A stretch of DNA of 64,000 nt, taken from assembly GCA_022829145.1 (NCBI GenBank), contig CM040746.1:35580712-35644711 (forward strand), given 5' to 3'. This document shows, piece after piece, positions 1-13,221 of this stretch. This DNA is from Albula goreensis (Eukaryota; Chordata; Actinopteri; Albuliformes; Albulidae). The position numbers and the translations under genes are program-made. The notes below the pieces were generated by a model, which saw nothing but the letters and a program-made list of their open reading frames with translations, was not told where the DNA came from and did no database searches. Within the stretch, counting starts at the first letter, position 1. Every line of letters starts with the position of its first letter.

Positions 1-1341
<1,341 letters not shown>

Positions 1342-1530
1342 ACCAACCTCATTAGTTAATATTGGTAAGTGAATCTAAATGCATCCTCCCCATACATGGC
1401 AATGCCTGGGATAAAATATATCTTTGGATTAATCATTCACAACCTCCTGCTATCCTGCTGTTGAGTTATACAATACAAAATCCTTCATTCGGGAGCATAT
1501 TCAGGTCCAGTTACCACTGCTGACCATGCA

Positions 1531-1551
1531 CCCCCACCCCCACCCCCACCC
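1531..1551 (-). other. G-quadruplex motif (minus strand)
   Basis: The plus strand carries three CCCCC runs and a final CCC, each separated by a single A. The minus strand is therefore four G-runs with one-base T loops, which fits the canonical rule of four runs of at least three G with loops of 1-7 bases. Whether it folds in vivo is inference. Confidence 0.75.
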
Positions 1552-3579
1552 ACTCAGCCAGGTAGACTTAAGTTTGCAACCAGTGATTCAGCTACAGGTA
1601 CAGACAAAATGAGTGTGTCCAGCCTAGCAGGTCACGCCTCTGTACTGAGTTTAAGATGTGGCAACGATGTGAAATTCTCTGTAGAATTTCTCCCCTGACA
1701 TGCATGCTTATTTCTCTGTGTTTGTCACAGTCACACCTACTCACTGCCAGGGGTCTGACGTGTGGCTGTCCATTATGCTGTTAATACAGTGTTAAATACC
1801 TGTCCCAGGCACAGGCAGCTCTTAGCCCACCATCCATCCTGTTCTAACATGTGAAATGCATGCAGAACTTTAAAATGCAAGTCGGGACTATAACAACTGT
1901 GATATATAAATGTGCCAGTGCAGTGACAGACAATCAAATGCATATGCCTGCCCATACCATTTCTACCAGTATTACTTGTAGTGATATGCAAATCAAATCT
2001 TATTAAAATAGTTAATACATTTTTAAAGAATGTTAATCATTTGTTCCTGTGCCACCACAAAGATCCACCTGAACTATGATGTTGTGATTCTGCTATAATG
2101 ACTATGCTCACACCAGTGGAAATAAACAGTATATACAGCAATAAGAAAACTTATTTTTCCCACTATAAGGTCTTCAAACTCTATGCGATGCCATAAAGAT
2201 TCATATAATTAGAACCTCAGCCAAGCATTCTCCAAAGTTTAAACCGTTTAAATGGCCACACTGACAGTTAAGTATGCTATTCAAAATAAAAAAATAAAAG
2301 AGCTTTCTTCTGTCACATTTGCTTCCATTAGCAGACACTTTCTCATGGGATCTGATGAAAAAAGTTAGTTTGTTGCAGTGTTTCTTAGCATTTTTCACCT
2401 TCTGTTTGTGCTGTGTGGGATGAAGAAAGAGGCTCATTGAATCCAGAAATGGGCAGAGAACCAATCAATCACCATGTGTTTATCATGCCTGCCTGTGGAG
2501 AGCACAATCATTTGATTGGTTTGAACATATCACTGCCTGAAAGGTCGGTGTAGCTCCTCCCATTGTGGGGTTCATTGAACCTCATTCTCAACTGACTACA
2601 ATGAAGCAGTAGAAATGAATAAAAATGCATAAAAAAAAATATATGGAGTTTCTGCATCACGGCTTTGGGAACTTAACCATCTAAATCTGAGACCTGAACT
2701 TGTGTTGCATGCTTCTCTAGTTTTATTACAACACTGTTCTTGGCAAAAGATCAAAACTTAAAATAATCTCATCAGACTGTTTTTTTCTTGCTGACAGCAG
2801 CGGTAAAATCAGTTGGAAAGAAAGGGCACAAATTCAATCATTAAACACAATTCAATGGCCAGAGCTGCTGTTGTCCTGTTTCTCTAATACTTCTATTCTG
2901 TCCACTCCAGCTTACCTTCAGCAGCATTAATTCAGTTTACTCACCACCATCAAGGGCAGCGCAGTGTTGACAAGAAATAAAGCATCAAAGAAAAAGGAAG
3001 ATGGACAAACGTCTCTTTCATTGTCATTTGACTTTGAAAATGTTAACCTCGTAGGGAGTACATGAGGTATATACCATTAATTGTTCTATAGAAATTCGAA
3101 AGAATGAACTCTGACACCATTTATTCTGTTTCTGTAATAAATGTTTCTTTGTCACTTTTTCTGTGGCTGAGAAATGGAACGACACAACTTGCCTGTGCAG
3201 TACTGTCAATAAAATGCCCTTCCTTTGAAACAGCTCTGGGCAATTGCTGTCACGAAACAAATAAAAGAAATGAAAAAAAGAGAAATATTATGCACCTTTC
3301 ATTGAAAGAACATTGAAAGAAACTACATTTGAAGTTGAATATGTTTGCTGCAATAAATAAAATAAACTTTAAATTTAGTTTTGTTCACTTTTCTTTCAAA
3401 TGAAGGGGAATAATCCAATACTGTAAATTATCATAAGGTACAGTGAGTTTTTTTTTTTTTTTTTTGTTTTTGTTTTTTCTGGTGCATAGCTTTCATCGCT
3501 AAGCTCCTCTCTGAAAGCAACATAGAGAAATTTAGTGCATTTTATCTCAAGCAAGAGACAAAAGACTGTGTGACAGAAA
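1552..3579. other. AT-rich non-coding sequence, no gene seen
   Basis: No recognisable gene or transposon. It contains short A/T runs, including a poly-T at about 3448-3465. Open frames are all short and unrelated to families I know. Confidence 0.65.
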
Positions 3580-3925
3580 TCAGGCGGTCATTCACTTCTC
3601 TGTAATTACAGCGTCCAGTGTGCACTGAAACACAGGGACACGCTCTGCTCATTGCCATTGCTTTGGCCAGAAATAGACAGCACTGCACAGAAACGAGCCA
3701 TGGAGAAGAGAAAAATCAATTGCAATTATGCATGGAGATAAAGGAAATTGGGTGTTATTTGAGGATGCCAAAAGTACAGTTTACAGACAGCAGAGCAGAA
3801 AATGGCAAACATTGCAGTGTCACTTGCCTGATACATTTACACTCACTGATATTGAGACCGGGAAAATCCATGCATATGTTTTGTAAATTGCAATTAAGCC
3901 ATGATATTCATTGTGAGGCAAGGTA
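3580..3925. other. candidate conserved non-coding element
   Basis: This block stands out from its flanks by being free of homopolymers and simple repeats. It is dense in AT-core and E-box-like words, such as CAATTGCAATTATGCAT near 3717-3733 and a second CAATTAA near 3890. A chance open frame of 102 codons crosses it but shows no domain. The texture is like vertebrate developmental enhancers, but conservation was not tested. Confidence 0.35.
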
Positions 3926-4599
3926 GCAGTGCCTGTGCCAGGTTCTATATATGTCAGTCAAAGAGAAACAGATAATACCTGGAATTCCTCGGGATTCAGC
4001 TTTATATCAATCAATTGCTCCAATTAAGGAAGAAGGACCTGTCGTGGAAAAAAGGGAAATCCATTGATCCAGGATTTAAATCATTACCTTAAAGGAAATC
4101 TTTGGAAGCACAGTTAAATAATAAATGAAACAACTAACTAATCAAGCACTTCTAAGGCATTTTACTTTTAAATCAGCTGGCACAGCACATTTTTTTTTTT
4201 TTTTTTTGTAAGTCAAACCTAGAGTTTCAGAAAAAGAGAACACCCACCATGTCCTGTCCTCCAAATGTCTGTGTTGGGGAATGTTACAGATTTGGTTAAT
4301 TTTGTTCATTTTTGAGCATTTTTAGTACACTAAAGGCAGGGAACAAAATTGTCTGTGTCTTTTAATGCAAATAAATCTATCTGCTTATGCCAGGTATTGG
4401 TTTGGAAGGAATGACTACAAAGCTCAAAGCTATACAAAATTAAATAAGGAATGCAAGCATCAGTTTACAGTGCAATTGTATTCTCTTCCTTGACAAGTGA
4501 ACACACCTTATTTTTGATGTGTGCGTAATTATTAAATGCATGTATAAATACTGATAAATACGGAGGGAACATTTCTCCCCCTTCTGTTCGTGTTAGAAA
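3926..4599. other. non-coding sequence, no gene seen
   Basis: AT-rich sequence with a poly-T run at about 4191-4207. No gene, transposon or regulatory element is recognised. Confidence 0.6.
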
Positions 4600-5060
4600 A
4601 GGTCACCTTTGAAATCTTCAGACCAGCTTTGACCACAGCAGGTGGGGCCGCGATCGAGCCGATAAGAAGCAGAATCGGAGAAGGTAATGAGTCGTCCTGG
4701 ATGACAGCTCTCTGACAGCCCTCATTGAGAGGTGATTAATGAATGACAACCGCATTGCATGACTTTAATAATGCAAATCCAGCATTGGGATAATGATCCT
4801 CAAATGCACCAGTAATCAGTGGCAGAATATAACAAGGGGAACAATCAGGTGTAAACAAGCCATTTGCTGTTAAACAACCATTTGTCAGGCTCCAGCTGGT
4901 ACGCTCTGCTCCGATGCACGGGGACCGCACAGCTACAGGACAGCGCGAGCCGCATCCTGGCTGCTGCATTGCGCTCCCTGACATGCCAGTCTCAAGACAA
5001 GACCAGTTCACATATGTAAATGCAATGAGACATATGTACAAGCTAACCTGCATGCATTCA
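4600..5060. other. candidate conserved non-coding element / enhancer
   Basis: A repeat-free block with a compact group of transcription-factor-like words. There are two TGACAG (TALE/Meis type) sites at 4702-4707 and 4713-4718, a paired TAAT core TGATTAATGA at 4733-4742, and a perfect POU octamer ATGCAAAT at 4771-4778. An 11-of-13 CTCF-like match lies at 4635-4647. Closely spaced homeodomain, POU and TALE words are common in vertebrate developmental enhancers. The enhancer role is inference. Confidence 0.4.
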
Positions 5061-5965
5061 TGAATTTATGCATACCTACAATACACCTTTATGCATAAAT
5101 AAGGCAGCTCAAGCTGTGATAAAATGCAAAAAATGACAATAATAATAATTATAATAAATAAATAAAAGATTTTACTCTTCTTTGAGATTAAGGCAATTTC
5201 TTGAATAGGACACAACTCTGAAAACAGTATTTTCATGCCATAAACAGTAGCAGTATTCTTTTCTCCCCCTGTGAAGGACATTTGCAGAATATAGGATACC
5301 AGCCATCACTGCCCATACATAAAGCACATTGAAGGTATATAGTATATAGTGTATATTGGTAAGTATAGCTTTTTCAGCCTTTACAAATCCAAGGGATTGA
5401 GGGAAAAAAGTCTAATATACCTCTTCTTGGGTTTGCAATAACTGAGAGAATCACAAGAGTGCATGTCTTGTTGAGAATGTAATCTTGTGCTGTAACAATG
5501 AAACTCACTTTCTCACTAAGTACTGGAATCACAATGTGAGGTATGACCTCCGAGCATTATCACCAATGATAATGCCTACTGTAATACTGCTGCTTTGGTA
5601 GGAGAGGTTTAACAAGGCAGACAGCAGAGATATTGCTTTCCTGTCCCTCTAGCTCTAAAAGCCCCACAAACCTGTCATATCGTGGACTGCACCATTCTCC
5701 AGGCTGTCCCTTTGCTGGTTGCCATGGGTACTGTTGAGACAATACTCCTGTTGAGAGACGGGTGTTTGCTCGCTGGAACATACCACCTCTTCCAGCCTGA
5801 TTGAATTAACTGAGACTCAGCAATCAAGCAAAAAAGGCACATTCCCAACATTTGTACACTTTTATGTGTACATTCCAAAGAGTGTAAATGCATTAATTAT
5901 TTGCGCTTTCCATAAGATGAGTTGGTATGTCAATGATCTGTTTATACAGTTCAAAGGTGGTTCAT
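5061..5965. other. non-coding sequence with one small inverted repeat
   Basis: No gene is recognised. A perfect 9-bp inverted repeat, GCATTATCA / TGATAATGC, sits at 5554-5575 with a 4-base loop. The remainder is AT-rich unique sequence. Confidence 0.6.
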
Positions 5966-6060
5966 AAATGTAAGATAAATAAGTAAATAAGTACATAAAT
6001 GAATAAATACATACATATATACATACATACATACATACATACATACATAAATAAATAAAA
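5966..6060. repeat. (AAAT)n/(ACAT)n compound tetranucleotide repeat
   Basis: Imperfect AAAT/AAGT units run into about seven ACAT units and then back to AAAT. Reverse-strand frames through it give only low-complexity peptide. Confidence 0.9.
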
Positions 6061-6124
6061 TGAATTTAGTGTTTTATATTTGAGTGCCCTAGACATGTTG
6101 CAATTCCAAAAAAAGGGAAAAATA

Positions 6125-6208
6125 ATTATGCCAAAAAATGCAATTTTTTGGCATAATAAAATGCCATATTGCCACTTTTGCCAAAATTATGCCAAAAAAG
6201 TGGCAATA
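6125..6208. repeat. cluster of two hairpins built on TTATGCCAAAA
   Basis: The first hairpin is a perfect 15-bp stem (6125-6139 with 6143-6157) closing on a 3-base loop. The second is a perfect 13-bp stem (6167-6179 with 6196-6208) with a 16-base loop. Variants of the word TGCCA recur in both, in both orientations. It could be a small foldback element or a palindromic low-complexity expansion. No terminal repeats or target duplication mark its limits. Confidence 0.8.
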
Positions 6209-6599
6209 AAGAAAATCGCATTTCCTCAGATACATTTCCATGAATTTCCTGTCAATAGACCTGACCCTCCATGGGTTTCCACCTCATTGATTTTACAGAG
6301 CGATTGTGAGGCCTTGCCTCTTACAGGAGACACGGGCATCATGCGTTTGAGGCCAAGGACACGTTCGACTCATGAGAACGAGCTGATCGTTTCAAATTGT
6401 GGCACAATCAGTCAGGCCTTGCACTGCCTATCGGGCCAGCGTGTCTCTGGTATATCTGAGTGCAATGAAGGGAGCAGCACAAGCTAAAAGACCGTGTCCA
6501 AGCCATCGCACATCTCAACGGCGCTAGCTCCCACACAACACTGGGGCTATGAGTCAGCTGCTGGACATTGGAGCTAATGGAATATACTTGTTTTTTTAA
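6209..6599. other. non-coding sequence, no gene seen
   Basis: Moderate-complexity sequence. A 135-codon open frame covers 6080-6487, but it starts inside the hairpin cluster and shows no domain or homology I recognise. Confidence 0.55.
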
Positions 6600-7330
6600 G
6601 GAAAGCATATTAAAAAAAACCTAGCCCTCATATTTGCAAATTATTCCATTAAAAAATACCCTGGAAAATACCAAAAACTCCATCCAAACATGACACATGA
6701 CAATTAGGGATATCAGAGAAGATAAGAATAGAGCCCTGGAGATTCCAAGCTCTAAGGCAAACCGGAATGTGTCTGGGCTTGATTTGAAAGTTCCTTTTTC
6801 AGTGCCGGAGGACCAATCACAGCAGAGACGAACAGCAGGAAGAGTCATTTTCACCTGCGGCTGCAAACATCACCTTTAATTATTCATTTTCATTTTCATC
6901 TCAATATTGACGTTTCTATTTTTCATGTATTGCCCGGGCTGGTGGCAGCACCGTGTCCCACTGTGCATTTCATCCACTCCCGCTTCATTCGACGATAGAA
7001 AAATAAAGACGAGAAAAAAATGACCTTCAAAACACAGACTGAAACATCAGGAAGAATTTTCATATTAGAATGTGATTTATAGCCTATCAGTGGCAGACTG
7101 GGTTAAATGGATCTGCATCCAAATGTTAAACACAGCCTTGTCAAACAAAGCCTCTGCCAGTGTAAGACAGGAAGCAAATAGGAACACCACTGAGCCGAGC
7201 AAGCAGAAGACTGCCGAGACACAGATTAGTGTCAGTACAATTCCCGTCTCTTGGTCTGTCTTTGATTGTTTCATTTGCTATCTAAAGCGACCGGTGAGCG
7301 CAAACTCAAAGCCCAAAGAAATAAAAAAAA
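6600..7330. other. candidate conserved non-coding element
   Basis: A long block without simple repeats until its A-rich end. It includes a CCAAT box at 6813-6817, a TAATTATT core near 6877-6884, and GC-richer stretches around 6930-6990 inside AT-rich surroundings. Short frames occur on both strands but none has coding character. The enhancer-like reading is inference. Confidence 0.35.
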
Positions 7331-7470
7331 AATAAATAAAATAAATAGCATGTGCAGAAACCACCCACTGGAACATTACAATTTTTCCACTTTTTTTTAT
7401 TTTTTTTCTTTTTGAGTGACACAGTTTACTCAGTGGGAAAATTCCACTGGCAAGAGCAGAGCATATTTGC

Positions 7471-7478
7471 GTGTGTGT

Positions 7479-7561
<83 letters not shown>
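7471..7561. repeat. (GT)n microsatellite
   Basis: A GT array with one early TA interruption. Forward frames through it give only alternating Cys/Val peptide, which is a repeat artefact. Confidence 0.97.
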
Positions 7562-7566
<5 letters not shown>

Positions 7567-7792
7567 GTATAAGTGTTTTTTTTGTTTGTTTGTTTGTGTG
7601 TCTGTGGTTTAAATCTTCAAATGGTGTTTCTATGTATTAAGGCCAGGATTCAGCCATCATTTGTCCAGTTCAGCAGTCAGCAAAACTGAAGAGGAAGTGA
7701 ATAACAATGAAAAACTGTAAAAGTCAAATGTTGATTGAATCATGGCCTAAGTTCTATCACAATGTCTACATGTCAGTGGTACTTTCATTTAT

Positions 7793-7835
7793 AACATGTT
7801 AAAACCAAGGGTTTAAACAAGGGTTTTAACATGTT
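7793..7835. repeat. perfect 14-bp inverted repeat
   Basis: The arm AACATGTTAAAACC (7793-7806) is exactly complementary to 7822-7835, with a 15-base loop that itself contains GTTTAAAC. A further partial copy (TTAACATG) follows directly. It may be a foldback remnant; no function is apparent. Confidence 0.85.
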
Positions 7836-8013
7836 TTAACATGTCTCCTGCTTGCATATGGCTTATATGAATATGAAAAATGCATTTGTGTAGTGGAAAA
7901 CAAGGGTTTTGAATATTCTAAGCAGACATCTCGGTCTATGCTACAGGAATAATGATGGGTAACGAGGATCATGTTTATTGTTATGAACCTGTTCTGAACA
8001 AAATCAAGGAATG

Positions 8014-8091
8014 TTGTGTGTGTGTGTGTGTGTATGTGTGTGTGTGTGTGTGCGTACATGCGTGTGTGTGTGTGTGTGTGTGTGGGGGTGT
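8014..8091. repeat. interrupted (GT)n microsatellite
   Basis: A GT run broken by TATG and GCGTACATGC interruptions, ending in TGGGGGTG. The interruptions suggest an older, more stable allele than the other arrays. Confidence 0.95.
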
Positions 8092-8189
8092 GCATTTTTT
8101 GAACCACTATTTGAAACAGTCAGATCCTAACAGCAATCCTTTGGCTTCTCCACAGAGAGAGCCAACTCCCTGTACCATCAGAGAGCCTG

Positions 8190-8560
8190 ACTCGTTACCG
8201 TGCCGCACGTGACCACGCTCCAGCAATCAGAGGCCTGTCTGAGTCTCTCTCAAACTGACACGCGTTTGGAGACGGGAACTCTCCAAGGTGCTGATCAATT
8301 TTGCATCCAGCTACTGCACGGCTATCACAATCACTTTTGCACACTTCAAGCAGCCTGTCCCCAAACAGGCTGGTAGGAATCCAAAGTGTAACGCTTGTCA
8401 AGATTGTTGTCAGTACCTGTGGATGTTGAACATTCTGCCGCATCCAGTAGCGTTTAGGGTTTTTCTTCCTCACAGTACAGCCTGTTTTGCATGGTAAAAC
8501 ATTCCCGAGAGCATGCTATTCAGGCTTTGACGGCTTATCTGCTCTCAATAAATAACATGG
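8190..8560. other. candidate conserved non-coding element
   Basis: A repeat-free block of mixed composition with an E-box of USF/MITF type, CACGTGAC, at 8206-8213, and several CpG-containing words. CpGs are scarce in the flanks. Open frames on both strands are short and without domains. Confidence 0.35.
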
Positions 8561-9951
8561 GATATGTGAAAATATATCTTGCTGCATTAAAGCTAAAGGC
8601 ATGCAATATATCACCCGTATTCGGCTGGTGGGTGAGTGCAACACTTCTACTACAACATCTTGAAAAAAAATATCATGCTTGTAAATCAACATTTTGAAAA
8701 ATGTGATGAATTGTTATATATATACATTTTTTTAACAAAATGAGAATTTAAAGTTGTTATTACATCATTGTTTTACTACACCTCATCTCACTATTTTAAG
8801 CTTCACTTAAAACATATTCAGACTTCTAACGCACTCAGAAATAACATTCATTTGACATAGCAATTGCTCTGAGTACATTTTTTATAACAATAGCATTAGT
8901 CTGGGTCATTTGGATCACCACTTAAAAAAATGCTTTTGTTCCACTTTATATGAAACCAGAAATGTGATGTTTTTCAAAAAACAGAGTCAGATTAACCATT
9001 CAGCCATAGTGTTAGCCAAATCTAGCTCAAGTCTCATCAACTAAACAAGCATAACACTTTCAAAATTTGCACTTCATACACAAAGACACATATCAAAGAC
9101 ACAAAACAAATATTTAAGGGTTAATATCTGAAATGAGAATAATCTCCTCATTGCACTGAAATCGTACTTTAATATGAACATCTACATAAAATACAATGTA
9201 GCTACGAACTGGAAGATGGTTAAATTATGTTTTTTAAAAAATGACACTCCTTGTTAAATGGAGACCTTGGCTTTTGTTTCCAGCTGCTTTATTTAAAGAG
9301 CTACTCACTACTCTGCACCTCAGATGTTGAATTATACATTCTATTATTCACAGGCTGTAAACATTAACCAACCCAGTAAACATTAACCAGCCCAGTGACA
9401 TGACATTAAAGAAAATTAAACAATTAAAGCCGATGCCAATATCTAATCCAACTAAATGGAAATTTGTGGCACAGCAAATCCATTTTGCATACCAAATAAA
9501 GGCATAATTGTCAATGACCAAACAATAAGCACCAACCTTCAGGCAGTTATTGCTAATATACTTACTTCTTATGCAAATGCAATGCACCCATCTATACATA
9601 CAAGTGATCCAGCCTCGACATGGGTGTGTGGAAATTAACCCATCATCACATCCATAGATATTCATCCCTGTTATTGTTGGAAGTGTGCCATCAAGAAATT
9701 AATAGCTTCCGAAATATAAAATAAACAGCATTAAATAAAACAATTCCCCAAGGTTTTAATAACTAATAGGGCCTATTGCATTGCATTTGATGGCTTGTTG
9801 ATTGGCATTGCTTTTGTTATACATGATACATGTTTTACAAGATATTGTTGAATAGGACATGCAAGATAATGATCTAATAGAGGGCAGATGTTGGTGACTT
9901 TGTTCATGTCCCTATCGGTCTGGTGATTCCACTGCATTCACCAACAATCAA
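8561..9951. other. AT-rich non-coding sequence, no gene seen
   Basis: Unique AT-rich DNA. The only structure seen is a 19-bp direct tandem duplication (TAAACATTAACCA(A/G)CCCAG) at 9358-9395. No gene or transposon is recognised. Confidence 0.6.
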
Positions 9952-9973
9952 ATTAGCTAACTAGTTAGCTAAT
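9952..9973. repeat. 22-bp perfect palindrome
   Basis: Two 11-bp arms, ATTAGCTAACT and its exact complement, meet without a spacer. Related GTTAGCTAATG words recur nearby (around 10090-10220). Degenerate TTAGCTAAC-type repeats are frequent in teleost DNA, so this is probably repeat-derived and not a binding site. Confidence 0.85.
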
Positions 9974-10576
9974 GTTATTGGTAACTAAGACAATGTGAGC
10001 TATGCAAACTAATTCGCATTCCATTCCAAGACAAATAAATGATTGCTGTTATGTACACTGTACAAATCAATTTATAATTTAACAAAATCTAAACATTGAG
10101 TAGCTAGCTTATTAACTTATTAACTTGAAAATCAGCTTGACAAACATTTGAGCTCATATCACTCTTGTTAGCAACATGGAGCTCTCATTTGCAAAACAGA
10201 TAGCTGAGTAGCTAATGTTATCTGGCTGCTTCCCCTTATCCAGATAGATACATATTATCTAGACTACATAGCATGCTAATAAAAAAGAATAGCATAGCTT
10301 AACAACACTTAATTACGTGTTGAGGTGAGGGGAGCATTAAATAATTGTTTAATTATGCAATGTTAAATAATAATTGGCAGGTACTATGGTTAAATTTAGC
10401 ATCTCTCACTGTGGCTTGCAAAATAAAGTTTCAGCAATTCATTCTGTGGTATGTATTACTAGAGTCTCCACTTCCATATGATGTGAAAAGCTGTAATGCA
10501 AAAGAGCGTCCTGTTACCATGAATGTCAGATAAAGTCACCCAGGTAAATAGAATGGAAATGGCTTTCATTCTCCGG
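9974..10576. other. AT-rich non-coding sequence with TAGCTAA-type words
   Basis: Nothing gene-like. The words GTTAGCTAATG, GAGTAGCTAG and GAGTAGCTAATG recur and look like decayed copies of the palindromic repeat just upstream. Confidence 0.55.
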
Positions 10577-10729
10577 GCCTCATTTTTAAAAAAAAAAAAG
10601 TCTGTCTATTCTATGCCAATAAATATTTCATGAATGATGTACAGTAGGATACGTAACATGATGTCTCACATTCGGCTGGGCTGCAGAACTGTCTCAGCAG
10701 GCATTGGAGATGAGTTTACAGTCACACAC

Positions 10730-10752
10730 AAAAAAAAAAAAAAAAAAAAAAA
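10730..10752. repeat. poly-A tract
   Basis: A run of more than 20 A following CACAC. It is not clearly attached to any retroposon body. Confidence 0.9.
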
Positions 10753-11316
10753 CTCAATTAAACTAATATTGAGTCTATATTTATCAGGTATGATAATATA
10801 TGTATAAGTGCTTCTGTAACAACGCTGTTATTGACTGTACAAAGCTAACTCACAATACAGTGGCCGACTGCGACATACAACAGCTCACAATTTATTGTAA
10901 CTCACCAAAAGATACATTCAATATTTTACTTAAATAATTTTGTCTTGCACAGAGATGTTTCCTAATGAATATAATTATACCTATAACACATGCTCCTGTA
11001 TCAATACATTAAACGAGCAGAATGGTTGGGTAGAACTTACATTTAATTAAAACATAAATACTCTTTAATTTAGCCAGCAGCTCATAATACCTCCATGAAA
11101 GACTAATATTAAAAATTCAAAGAATGAAGACGTAAGCTATATGCTGTATTTACATGTACTGTAAAAAGGTTCTGTCCTTCACCTTTCTGTCATTGAAGAA
11201 AAAAAAAACATTTTCATAATTTTGCACTTAACACAGTGAAGTCCAAAATCTGCAGGTATTTAACTTATCCACAAGCAAATGTCTCAAACCATAGCTCTGC
11301 AGCCGTCCTATCAGAA

Positions 11317-11340
11317 TGAAACCATTGTGAGGTGGTTTCA
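11317..11340. repeat. small hairpin with a third repeat arm
   Basis: TGAAACCA (11317-11324) pairs with TGGTTTCA (11333-11340). A third copy, CATGAAACCATCC, follows about 50 bases later, and GCAGCCG occurs on both sides (near 11299 and 11408). This gives a loose nested symmetry of unknown meaning. Confidence 0.6.
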
Positions 11341-12020
11341 TGATTGCTAATGTACTCCTAGCAACATGAAAATCTTAGTACATGAAACCATCCAGAACGT
11401 ACTTTGCAGCCGATAGGAAAGAAAAATGCTCATTATATACAGATCTAAGAGTGAAACTCCTCAGCACATCCAATCATCATTAAAAAGTCAAGGCAAATAC
11501 GAAGCATACATTCTCAACATATCTATGAATGCATGATTCAGTCTCGTCCATGACTCAAACTCAGTCTACCAAATGAATAATTAATATAAAAATAGTTAAA
11601 AAATAAAGTGATCTATTTCTCAAATATGTAAGAGCAAAAATTTAACTAGCACTTTTCTGCCATAATACTAATGTTTTATCCTTTGTCCTTGTGACCTTGC
11701 ATTGCACCGTTTTTGTGCTTATAATTTACTCTGAGGCTTAGCATCCAGGGCTGTTTCCACACTAGCTATGTGAGTCACAGAGCTGCATATTACAGAGTTT
11801 GCATTTGAAGTGACAGAGATGCATTGGATATGTACATCTGCCAGCCAGAGTGATGAAACACTTTTAAAGTAATGGTGTCAACCATGTGAGTAGTAGCTGT
11901 TAACAATAGTGTTAGGTTGTACATGCCACTTGACTAGATTGTGCATTTATTTTTCTAAATTTATCTTGTCAAAAGGCATGCCATTATTGCATTTTACCAT
12001 GCAATAATGCACAAATGTTG

Positions 12021-12050
12021 GTTATTATTATTATTATTATTATTATTATT
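12021..12050. repeat. (TTA)n microsatellite
   Basis: A short run of TTA triplets followed by GTGATTATTA and three TTTG units. Confidence 0.93.
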
Positions 12051-12697
12051 GTGATTATTATTTGTTTGTTTGTGTGTCCATTTATTGCCCTCTGGGAGCA
12101 GGTGTTGTTTTTGGATGAAGCTGATATATTAGGCTACACTGGCAGGGCAGACAGGTGAGGTAAATAATTGGAGTCTGACACTTTATAATGATGGAATCAA
12201 CGGCAAAATTAATAAGGGGATAAGGAGGAAACACACAAATAAGTTTTGGGTATTATCTTATTATCCTGTGTGTCAGGCAATTCATGACTTGATGAATGGC
12301 ATACCTTGCATCCCAATTAAGTGGGAATTATATTGATGATTTCACAAAGCTGATTAAAATGTGTCCTAAATGAGTTTGTTGATCAACAGGGGGTCTGGTG
12401 TAAGTTTCACAAGCTTGCAGCATGTGGGCAGCACTGGAATGGATACAAGCTGTACAAGTGACTGCTTGAAGTCCTGTTTAGATGCTGTCTTCTGGGACTG
12501 TGACCATTCTTCTGGTGGATCACATAGACAGGCTTAGTGAGTGGTCTCAGAGCCCACAAGCGTTCAATGGACCTTTGGATCAGGCAAGTAGAGAATCTTC
12601 AAAACCACAAGCCATTCTGAAGTGGATTTGGCTCCATCACTGCTGAATGCATAATCATGTTCTACTAAATCTGTTAAAGGTTGTAGCGAAACCATAT

Positions 12698-12733
12698 TTA
12701 CCATAAGTATACAACATATTTGTTATGGTAAAC
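12698..12733. repeat. 10-bp inverted repeat
   Basis: TTTACCATAA (12698-12707) is exactly complementary to TTATGGTAAA (12724-12733), with a 16-base spacer. It lies inside the possible Harbinger region and has no assigned role. Confidence 0.75.
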
Positions 12734-13221
12734 TTGAATCATTTCAGATAGAAATGCTTGACCATTTTTTGAAACATGCACAATAATAGAGTAAACTTGA
12801 TTAAGAATTGTTTAGAGAAACCAAAAGCAGCTAAAGATGACTGAATGAGTGCCAGAGTTCAGTGACTGAGATGGGAGAAATGTCAGCGTGCCAGTCATGT
12901 TCATGTATATGAAATTCAGCTGCTGTCTATGGCACTGGCAACAGAAAAGCAATTAGCAAAAATAAAAAAAAAACAAAAACACTGTATAAAATGTGTGTGA
13001 AAGCATGTGAGTGCCACTGAAAACACATAAACCCTTGCATGGCAGGAGGCTACCACGGCTGTCAATTCCTCAGGTATAGAGAGCCACACGTGCTGATCAA
13101 AATCAAGAAAAAATGGAGTGATATCAACGTGACATGACCCGGACATGATCGGACCAATGCATTTGTCGATGTCATTTGTGTCATTTGCTTTCACTTTTAT
13201 TGAATGGAAATTCCTATGATT

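Noticed and set aside
4635-4647. CTCF-like match ACAGCAGGTGGGG
   Set aside because: Only 11 of 13 core positions and lacking the C of GGC. Noted under the CNE entry but too weak to list as a site.
7352-7640. Alternating Cys/Val frames (also at 30514, 38632, 50821, 51532 and 59797)
   Set aside because: Direct translations of GT/CA microsatellites.
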